The notes beneath the pieces are model-generated. The model was not told the DNA's origin. It worked only from the letters and a program-made list of their open reading frames with translations, and searched no databases. Shown piece after piece: positions 1-6,020 of a DNA stretch of 7,138 nucleotides. Position numbers and translations under genes: made by a program. The stretch is from an uncultured Victivallales bacterium (GTDB taxonomy: Bacteria > Verrucomicrobiota > Lentisphaeria > Oligosphaerales > JAFGRS01), in the NCBI GenBank assembly GCA_903834675.1, contig CAILKC010000508.1, positions 1 through 7,138 on the forward strand, written 5' to 3'. Positions within the stretch are counted from its first letter, which is position 1; each line of letters opens with the position of its first letter.

Positions 1-60
1 CGCATCTCCATTTGTCTTATGGAGAGGCGCCTGGCCTCAGGCGCGGCGGTGGCCCCCCAC
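1..60. repeat. Long repeat unit L1 (left, possibly clipped)
   Basis: This 60-bp unit contains two adjacent hairpin arms. Arm one is TCTCCAT (5-11) pairing with ATGGAGA (19-25) around a 7-nt loop. Arm two is GCGCCTG (27-33) pairing with CAGGCGC (38-44) around GCCT. A GCGGTGG block (46-52) follows, whose partner CCACCGC would begin just outside the window. The linker after it is CCCCCCAC rather than the AGCCCAC seen after most units. It shares the GGAGAGGCGCCTGGCCTCAG core with the right-hand long unit but differs in the first loop. Confidence 0.85.
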
Positions 61-185
61 CGCATCTCCACCAAACCGCGGTGGAGCCCACCGCATCTCC
101 ACCAAACTGCGGTGGAGCCCACCGCATCTCCACCAAACTGCGGTGGAGCCCACCGCATCTCCACCAAACCGCGGTGGCCCCCCAC
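61..185. repeat. Four short 31-32 bp repeat units
   Basis: Units start at 61, 92, 123 and 154. The second and third are identical. The first and fourth carry C instead of T just before GCGGTGG, and the fourth has a one-base-longer C-rich linker. In the second unit CCACCGCA (88-95) can pair perfectly with TGCGGTGG (108-115) around a 12-nt loop. Alternatively CTCCACC (97-103) can pair with GGTGGAG (111-117) around a 7-nt loop, and the two folds exclude each other. The short units look like long units that have lost the two-arm insert, since the outer stem is shared. Confidence 0.9.
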
Positions 186-243
186 CGCATCTCCACTGGA
201 TTCTGGAGAGGCGCCTGGCCTCAGGCGCGGCGGTGGAGCCCAC
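186..243. repeat. Long repeat unit L2, folds as a three-way junction
   Basis: The outer stem CCACCGC (182-188) pairs with GCGGTGG (230-236). Inside it are two arms: TCTCCA (190-195) with TGGAGA (204-209), loop CTGGATTC; and GCGCCTG (211-217) with CAGGCGC (222-228), loop GCCT. All three stems are perfect Watson-Crick pairs. The stems match those of the left long unit while the first loop differs in sequence and length, which suggests that structure is what has been kept. Folding was done by eye, and no energy was computed. Confidence 0.85.
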
Positions 244-270
244 CCGACAAGAATGTCATGCACCCAGCGG

Positions 271-282
271 TGGCTGCAGCCA
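271..282. repeat. 12-bp perfect palindrome in the uvrA 3' spacer
   Basis: TGGCTGCAGCCA is a perfect palindrome lying 43 bp downstream of the uvrA stop codon, between the gene and the repeat array. A second small palindrome, CCGGCCGG, follows at 287-294. Neither has a U-tract on either strand, so neither looks like an intrinsic terminator. At this GC content short palindromes occur by chance, so a function is uncertain. The rest of 244-325 shows no gene. Confidence 0.4.
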
Positions 283-325
283 TCCCCCGGCCGGACCCCG
301 ATACCGCGAACCGCGCCCGGGACGG

Positions 326-3300
326 TTACGGCAGCGCGGGCTCCACACCACCATCCCTGGGCGCAGCGCTCCGCTGCAGGAACTCGCGCAGGGCCGCGGC
401 GGTGTAGCCGGGCGTCCTGGCGCGGGCCAGGCGCAGCGGTGGCCCCTGGCACACGACGCGACCACCTGCGGCGCCGCCTTCAGGCCCGAGGTCGAGGATC
501 CAGTCGGCCTCGGCGATGACATCGAGGTTGTGTTCGATGATCACCACCGTGTGGCCGGCGTCGACCAGCCGCTGGAGCACGCGCAGAAGCTTCTCGACAT
601 CGGCCATGTGCAGGCCGATGGTGGGTTCGTCGAGCAGGTAGAGTGTGTGCCGGCTGGCGCGTGGGGTGCGGGCGGCGCGCAGGTCCGCGGTGGGGCCGCT
701 CGCGCCGGCGCTGCCCTGGGCTTTCGCCAGTTCAGTGACCAGCTTGATGCGCTGCGCCTCGCCACCGCTCAGGGTCGGGCTGGGCTGGCCGAGGGTCAGG
801 TAGCCCAGGCCGACATCCTGGAGCAGCCCCAGCGGCCGGTGAATAGCCGGATGCGCGGTGAAGAAGGGGGCGGCTTCGTCCACGCTCATGGCGAGCACGT
901 CGGCCACGGACTTGCCTTTGAAGGTCACCGCCAAGGCCTCGGGGTTGAAGCGCCGACCGCGACAGGCCTCGCAGAGCACCGTCACGTCGGGCAGGAAACT
1001 CATTTCGATGCGGCGCACCCCCTGTCCCTCACACTCGGGACAGCGTCCGCCCTCGAGGTTGAACGAGAAGCGCCCCGGCTTCCAGCCCCGCAGGCGCGCC
1101 TCGGGGATCTCGGCAAAGAGTCGCCGGATGTCATCCCAGAAGCCGACATAGGTCGCCGGGCAGGAGCGGGGGGTCTTGCCGATGGGCGTCTGGTCGACCT
1201 CGAGGACGCGGCCGAGCGGCTCCCAGCCCTCCAGCGCCAGGCAGCCGAAGCCGGCCTCCGGAAGGGAGCGCCGTTCGTAGCGGGCCGCAAGCAGGCTGGA
1301 CAGACTACGCCGTAGCACCTCGCCGACCAGCGTACTCTTGCCACTGCCGCTGACCCCGGTGACGCAGATCAGCCGCCCCAGGGGCAGCGTCAGGTCGAGG
1401 CGCCGGAGATTGTGCAGCGTTGCCCGGCGCAGCCGCAGCCAGGTTGCGGTCGAGGGGCTGGTCGGCCGATGCCCGCCCGCCAGCGGATGTTGGAGCGGCT
1501 GGCGCAGGAACCGACCCGTGACCGAGTGTGGATGCACCGCGATCTCGCTCGGCGTCCCCGCCGCCACCACGTAGCCGCCCTGCACCCCGGCGCCGGGGCC
1601 AAGATCGATGACGTGGTCCGCCTCGCGGATCGCGGTCTCATCATGCTCGACGACCACCACCGTATTACCCTTATCTTGCAGGCGGCGCAGGGTCTGCAAG
1701 AGCATGCGATTATCGCGGCTGTGCAGGCCGATGGTGGGCTCATCCAGGACATAGCAGACCCCACGCAGATTGGAGCCGAGCTGAGCGGCAAGACGAATGC
1801 GCTGTGCCTCGCCACCGCTGAGCGTCGGCGCGGCGCGGTCGAGGGTCAGGTAGGCCAAACCCACGTCCCGCAGAAATGCCAGGCGGGAACGGATTTCGCT
1901 GACGAGGTCACGGGCGATCTCGGCCTGCGCCGACTCCACTTGCAGGCCCGCAAAAACCGCCTCGGCCGCCACGATGGACAGGGCTCCGAAATCCGCGATC
2001 GAGCGCCCCTGGAAACGCACGGCGAGCGCCTCCGGCCGCAGACGGCGACCGGCGCAATGCGGGCAGGGGGCCGCCGCCTGCACGGTGGGATCATCCCAAC
2101 GCCCTTCCTCGCCGCTCTGCTCCGCGTCGAAGCCGCTGACCAGCAGGCCGGTGCCGAAGCAGCCCGGGCACCAGCCGTGGTGGCTGTTGTAGGAGAACAG
2201 CCGCGGATCCAGCTCCGGGAAGGACCGGCCGCAGTCCGGACAGCTTCGCCGGGTTGAGTAGACGACCTCGGGGCGCCCCGGCCCGGCACAGCGCAGCATC
2301 CCGTCGCCGAAATCCAGGGTGGCCTGCACCGCCGCCAGCACGGCCGACCGGTTGCTAAGCGCGAGATCAAGGGTTGCCACGGGCAGCTCGATGTCGTGCT
2401 CCTGGTAACGGTCCAGGCGCGGCCAGGGCGCCGTCGGGGTCAACTGTCCGTCCACCCGCAGGTGCCCGAAGCCCTTCTTCGCGGCCCATTTGGCGAGGTC
2501 GTTGTAGACACCCTTGCGAGCACTGACCAGAGGCGCGAACAGGGTCACCGTACCCGTCGCCCCAGCCGGCGCCAGGCGGGTGGCGATCAGGGCCGCGGAC
2601 TGGGGCTGAATGGAGACCTCGCAGTCGGGGCAGAATGGGGTGCCCAGCTTAACGAACAACAAGCGCAGGAAGTGGTGGATTTCGGTCACGGTGGCCACGG
2701 TGCTCTTGTGACCGCCGCGACTGGTGCGCTGCTCGATGGCCACGGTCGGTGGCACGCCGGTCACCTCATCGACCTCGGGCCGTGACGCCGGCTGCACAAA
2801 CTGCCGCGAGTAGGCATTCAGGGACTCGAGGTAGCGCCGTTGGCCCTCGGCAAACAGGATGTTGAACGCCACCGTACTCTTGCCGCTGCCGCTCACTCCG
2901 GTGATGACGGTGAAGGCACCGTGCGGAATCCGCAGGTCGATGCCCTTGAGGTTGTGCTCGCGGGCATTGCGGATGCAGACCGCGGCGGCGGCGGGCGGCG
3001 GCGCGGTCTGGTAGTCCTGCCCAGGCAACGTCGCCTCGGCGACCGCCAGGCCGCCGAGCAGGCTGGCGCGGTACTCGCGCAAGGCGGCTCCGGTGTGGCT
3101 GCCAGCGTGGGCCATCACCTGCTCCGGCGTGCCCTGGCAAACGATCTGGCCGCCGGCGTCGCCCCCTTCCGGCCCGAGATCGATGATCCAATCGGCCGCG
3201 CCAATCACGTCGAGGTTGTGCTCGATGACCAGCACCGAATGCCCGTCCGCCAGCAGTCGGCGCAGGGCGGTCAACAGCCGTTCGGTGTCCTGAAAGTGCA

Positions 3301-5851
3301 GGCCGGTCGTGGGTTCATCGAAGAGGAAAAGCAGGGGTCCGCCAGCGCGCCGACCGGCCGCCTCGGCCAGATGCCCGGCCAGCTTCAGGCGCTGGGCCTC
3401 GCCGCCGCTCAGGGTGGGCACGGGCTGACCGAGGCGCACGTAGCCCAAACCGACCGCCCGCAGCGGTTCAAGAGCTTTGGCGATTGCCGCGCTGTCGGCA
3501 AAGGCCAGGCAGGCCTCGGCCACGGTCAACTCCAGCACCTCGGCGATGGAACGGCCATCCGCGAGACGGACGTCGAGCACCTCGGCCACGTAGCGCTTGC
3601 CGTCGCACTCGGGACAGCGCAGATAGACGTCGCTGAGAAACTGCATCTCGACGTGCTGGAAGCCATTGCCGCTGCAGGCGGGGCAGCGGCCGTTGCCCGA
3701 GTTGAAGCTGAAGGTGCCCGCCGTGTAGCCGCGCCGCCGGGCCAGGTCGGTGGCGGCGAAGTGGTTGCGGATCGCGTCCCAGGCGCCGACATAGCTGGCA
3801 GGATTCGAGCGGGCGGTGCGGCCGATGGGCGACTGGTCCACCAGCTCCACCCCGGTCAGCTCCTCGTGTCCCTCGAGGCCACGGTGGGCGCCTGCCGTCT
3901 CCGCCGCGACCCCCTTCAACTTGCTGAGCGCAGGGTAGAGGATGTCCTGCACCAGGGTCGATTTGCCGCTGCCGCTGACTCCGGTCAGGCAGACCAGGCG
4001 CTGCAAAGGCACGCGGACATCGAGGCTCTTGAGGTTGTGCTCGGCTGCGCCTCGGATGACGAGGGCAGGTCCCGCGGAGGTGACCGGCAGCGTGCTGCTC
4101 ACGGCGGCGGCCTGCCGCGCGCCGGAGAGGTACTGCGCCGTGAGCGATTCCTGGCACTCCAGCAGACCGCCGAGGGAGCCGGCATAGACGATGCGGCCGC
4201 CCTGTTCGCCCGGGCCCGGGCCCATGTCGATCACCCGATCGGCCGCCCGGATTACGGCCGGGTCATGCTCGACCACAACCAGCGTGTTGCCCGCGTCCCG
4301 CAGCCGCCGTAACACCCCGATCAACCGGCCAATGTCCCGTGGATGCAGGCCAATGCTGGGCTCATCCAACACAAACAGCGTGTTCACCAACGACGTGCCC
4401 AGCGCGGTGGTCAGATTGAGGCGCTGCACCTCACCGCCGCTGAGCGTGCGCGACTGCCGGTCCAGGGTCAGATACCCGAGGCCGACCTCGACCAGGTAGC
4501 CCAGGCGGGTACGGATGGCAGCGAGCAAGGCGCTGGAGGCCTCGTTCTGCGCGCCGGGCAGTTGCAGGTCGCGAAAGAAGGCAAGGGCCTGGCCGATGGG
4601 CTGGCACTGCAGGTCATGAATGTGGAGCCCCGACCCCGGCCCCAGCCGCCAGCGCAGAGCTTCCGGCTTCAAGCGCGTCCCCGCGCAGACCGGACAGGGC
4701 CGGTAAGAACGGTAGCGCGACAACAGCACCCGGATGTGCATCTTGTAGGCCTTGCTCTCGAGGTACTCGAAGAACCGGCGCACCCCGTACCACTTGCCCT
4801 CCTCCCAGCGCCCCTCACCCTCGATCACCCAGCGCTTCCTGGCTTCACTGAGCTCGCGCCAGGGCACCTCGACGGGGATGCGCCGCAGCGTGGCAAAGCG
4901 CATCATATCGTCCTGACACTCGCGCGACATGCCCCCTTGCCACGGCCGGATGGCGCCCTGGCGTAGGGACAGCGACTCGTCCGGAATCACCAGCCCATAG
5001 TCAACCCCGATGACGCGGCCGAAACCGCGGCAGGTCGCGCAGGCGCCGATAGGCGAGTTGAAGCTGAACAGGTTCGGCACTGGATCGGCAAAGCGCAGCT
5101 CGCAGTCCGGGCAGCGCAAGTCGGAGGAGAAGCGCCAAGGGGGGCCGTAAGAGCCGTCGTCGGCCGCCCGCCGGACACTGATCTGGCCGTGGCCGTAGCG
5201 CAGGGCCGACTCGAGGTCCTCGACCAGGCGTGCGCGCTGGGCTGGGGCCACCCGCGGGCGGCTGTGAATCACCTCGACCCGGTCACCCTCACGGCCCACG
5301 AGGTGCCGGAAGCCCTGCGCCTCCAGCAGCCGCTCGAGGTCGGCCGTAGGCAAGCTCGCGGGCACCGTTACAGCAAAGGTCAGCGCCACGCGGTCGCCGC
5401 CCGCCGGTTCCGCTCCGAGGCGCGTCGCAACCTGGTCGAAGATGCGGTCCGGGGTATCGCGTTGCACCTCTCGGCCACAGCCGCCGCAGACGAGCCGCGA
5501 GAAGCGGGCAAAGAGGAGCTTGAGATGATCGTTCAGCTCCGTCATCGTGCCGACCGTCGAGCGCGAGGTGCGCACCGGGTTGGTCTGGTCGATGGCGATG
5601 GCCGGCGGGATGCCGAGGATGCTGTCCACCCGCGGCTTGTCCATGCGCTCCAGGAACTGCCGGGCGTAGGCGCTGAAGGTCTCGACGTAGCGCCGCTGAC
5701 CCTCGGCGTAGAGCGTGTCAAAAGCCAGGGACGACTTGCCGCTGCCGCTGACCCCCGTGATCACGATCAGCTCGCCCAGGGGCAGGTCAAGATCGATATG
5801 GCGCAGATTATTCTGAAACGCGCCGCGGAGTTGGATGCGGTCCGTGCTCAT
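326..5851 (-). CDS. uvrA: Tandem-duplicated UvrA-like excinuclease ABC subunit A (1841 aa)
   Basis: UvrA is the cytoplasmic ATPase that finds DNA damage and loads UvrB in nucleotide excision repair. This protein is about twice the usual length (roughly 940 aa) and contains two UvrA-like halves, about 1-930 and 958-1841, joined by an Ala/Pro-rich linker. All four ABC modules look intact. Walker A lies at 33-40, 624-631, 985-992 and 1499-1506. The LSGGE signature lies near 470, 814, 1344 and 1694. Walker B Asp-Glu lies at 496/497, 845/846, 1370/1371 and 1741/1742. The switch His lies at 529, 878, 1403 and 1774. Zinc-type CxxC pairs are at 122/247, 271/386, 723/746, 1074/1204, 1228/1263 and 1604/1627. 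The start at MSTDRIQLRG fits the family N-terminus; the frame is open for another 123 codons upstream, but that stretch resembles nothing and runs under the dgoD start. No clear Shine-Dalgarno precedes it. Double-length UvrA proteins are a known family. Whether this one does repair, or partners a separate normal UvrA, cannot be told here. Confidence 0.95.
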   Translation of the reverse strand: MSTDRIQLRGAFQNNLRHIDLDLPLGELIVITGVSGSGKSSLAFDTLYAEGQRRYVETFSAYARQFLERMDKPRVDSILGIPPAIAIDQTNPVRTSRSTVGTMTELNDHLKLLFARFSRLVCGGCGREVQRDTPDRIFDQVATRLGAEPAGGDRVALTFAVTVPASLPTADLERLLEAQGFRHLVGREGDRVEVIHSRPRVAPAQRARLVEDLESALRYGHGQISVRRAADDGSYGPPWRFSSDLRCPDCELRFADPVPNLFSFNSPIGACATCRGFGRVIGVDYGLVIPDESLSLRQGAIRPWQGGMSRECQDDMMRFATLRRIPVEVPWRELSEARKRWVIEGEGRWEEGKWYGVRRFFEYLESKAYKMHIRVLLSRYRSYRPCPVCAGTRLKPEALRWRLGPGSGLHIHDLQCQPIGQALAFFRDLQLPGAQNEASSALLAAIRTRLGYLVEVGLGYLTLDRQSRTLSGGEVQRLNLTTALGTSLVNTLFVLDEPSIGLHPRDIGRLIGVLRRLRDAGNTLVVVEHDPAVIRAADRVIDMGPGPGEQGGRIVYAGSLGGLLECQESLTAQYLSGARQAAAVSSTLPVTSAGPALVIRGAAEHNLKSLDVRVPLQRLVCLTGVSGSGKSTLVQDILYPALSKLKGVAAETAGAHRGLEGHEELTGVELVDQSPIGRTARSNPASYVGAWDAIRNHFAATDLARRRGYTAGTFSFNSGNGRCPACSGNGFQHVEMQFLSDVYLRCPECDGKRYVAEVLDVRLADGRSIAEVLELTVAEACLAFADSAAIAKALEPLRAVGLGYVRLGQPVPTLSGGEAQRLKLAGHLAEAAGRRAGGPLLFLFDEPTTGLHFQDTERLLTALRRLLADGHSVLVIEHNLDVIGAADWIIDLGPEGGDAGGQIVCQGTPEQVMAHAGSHTGAALREYRASLLGGLAVAEATLPGQDYQTAPPPAAAAVCIRNAREHNLKGIDLRIPHGAFTVITGVSGSGKSTVAFNILFAEGQRRYLESLNAYSRQFVQPASRPEVDEVTGVPPTVAIEQRTSRGGHKSTVATVTEIHHFLRLLFVKLGTPFCPDCEVSIQPQSAALIATRLAPAGATGTVTLFAPLVSARKGVYNDLAKWAAKKGFGHLRVDGQLTPTAPWPRLDRYQEHDIELPVATLDLALSNRSAVLAAVQATLDFGDGMLRCAGPGRPEVVYSTRRSCPDCGRSFPELDPRLFSYNSHHGWCPGCFGTGLLVSGFDAEQSGEEGRWDDPTVQAAAPCPHCAGRRLRPEALAVRFQGRSIADFGALSIVAAEAVFAGLQVESAQAEIARDLVSEIRSRLAFLRDVGLAYLTLDRAAPTLSGGEAQRIRLAAQLGSNLRGVCYVLDEPTIGLHSRDNRMLLQTLRRLQDKGNTVVVVEHDETAIREADHVIDLGPGAGVQGGYVVAAGTPSEIAVHPHSVTGRFLRQPLQHPLAGGHRPTSPSTATWLRLRRATLHNLRRLDLTLPLGRLICVTGVSGSGKSTLVGEVLRRSLSSLLAARYERRSLPEAGFGCLALEGWEPLGRVLEVDQTPIGKTPRSCPATYVGFWDDIRRLFAEIPEARLRGWKPGRFSFNLEGGRCPECEGQGVRRIEMSFLPDVTVLCEACRGRRFNPEALAVTFKGKSVADVLAMSVDEAAPFFTAHPAIHRPLGLLQDVGLGYLTLGQPSPTLSGGEAQRIKLVTELAKAQGSAGASGPTADLRAARTPRASRHTLYLLDEPTIGLHMADVEKLLRVLQRLVDAGHTVVIIEHNLDVIAEADWILDLGPEGGAAGGRVVCQGPPLRLARARTPGYTAAALREFLQRSAAPRDGGVEPALP

Positions 5852-5911
5852 GAGAAGTGAGTTGCCCGATGGCGGTTGCTGAAGGGAATATCCACCGTGC
5901 CGAGGCGCCGT

Positions 5912-5917
5912 AATATA
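5912..5917 (-). promoter_or_regulatory. Candidate -10 element for uvrA
   Basis: Read on the minus strand this is TATATT, five of six matches to the sigma-70 -10 consensus. It is the most AT-rich spot in a GC-rich intergenic region and sits about 60 bp before the uvrA start. No good -35 hexamer is visible at 16-18 bp spacing. The same island reads TAATAT on the plus strand, so it could serve dgoD instead. No LexA-type CTG-N10-CAG site was seen nearby. Confidence 0.3.
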
Positions 5918-5920
5918 CCC

Positions 5921-5971
5921 GCGGCTCGGGCAGAAGGCGCAGGTCAGCAGCCTGGCAGGCACTCGAGCCGC
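5921..5971. promoter_or_regulatory. Nested inverted repeat between uvrA and dgoD
   Basis: GCGGCTCG (5921-5928) is the exact reverse complement of CGAGCCGC (5964-5971). Between the arms lies the odd palindrome GCCTGGCAGGC (5950-5960). An alternative pairing, TCGGGC (5926-5931) with GCCCGA (5970-5975), overlaps the outer arms. The element is 50-100 bp upstream of dgoD and beside the candidate uvrA -10, a sensible place for an operator or leader hairpin. No known regulator site was recognised, and GC-rich DNA produces such matches by chance. Confidence 0.3.
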
Positions 5972-6008
5972 CCGACATGTATGTTGAGGCGCTGGTATCC
6001 TAGAACCC

Positions 6009-6013
6009 AGGAG
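6009..6013 (+). promoter_or_regulatory. Ribosome binding site of dgoD
   Basis: AGGAG followed by a 7-nt spacer precedes the ATG at 6021. This strong, well-spaced Shine-Dalgarno supports that start, as does the match of the first residues MKIT to other D-galactonate dehydratases. Confidence 0.85.
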
Positions 6014-6020
6014 AGACCCC

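Larger units (their letters stand above)
1..243. repeat. Tandem repeat array, six units (long, four short, long), non-coding
   Basis: The sequence CGCATCTCCA recurs at 1, 61, 92, 123, 154 and 186, which defines six units of 60, 31, 31, 31, 32 and 58 bp. Most units end in a GCGGTGG block followed by a linker ending in CCCAC. The two outer units carry an extra internal segment and the four inner ones lack it. Because the unit length is 31 bp, the reading frame rotates from unit to unit, so the open frames crossing the array are not credible genes. The array lies downstream of the minus-strand uvrA stop codon. It resembles intergenic REP/BIME-like palindromic elements in form, but I do not recognise the family. 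The left end is probably cut by the window edge. Confidence 0.93.

Noticed and set aside
1..243. CRISPR array
   Set aside because: Repeats are directly adjacent with only 3-4 bp linkers and no unique spacers, and no cas gene is present.
244..325. Intrinsic terminator after uvrA
   Set aside because: Small palindromes are present, but none is followed by a run of T on the uvrA coding strand.
12..1315. Plus-strand open frames through the repeat array and into uvrA (131, 166 and 390 aa)
   Set aside because: The 31-bp period rotates the frame, the protein is low-complexity repeat translation, and the rest is antisense to uvrA. High GC makes long chance frames common.
2981..3064. Two separate uvrA genes or a frameshift at the junction of the halves
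   Set aside because: The frame is continuous through the Ala/Pro-rich linker with no stop, and there is no clear start signal at the second half; double-length UvrA proteins are a known family.
2840..4312. 490-aa plus-strand open frame opposite uvrA
   Set aside because: The minus strand here encodes conserved ABC and zinc motifs; the plus-strand product is Gly/Ala/Gln/His-rich with no recognisable domain.
5972..6001. dgoD promoter CCGACA / TATCCT with 18-bp spacing
   Set aside because: Each hexamer matches consensus at only four of six positions, and transcription would start at the ribosome binding site, leaving almost no leader.
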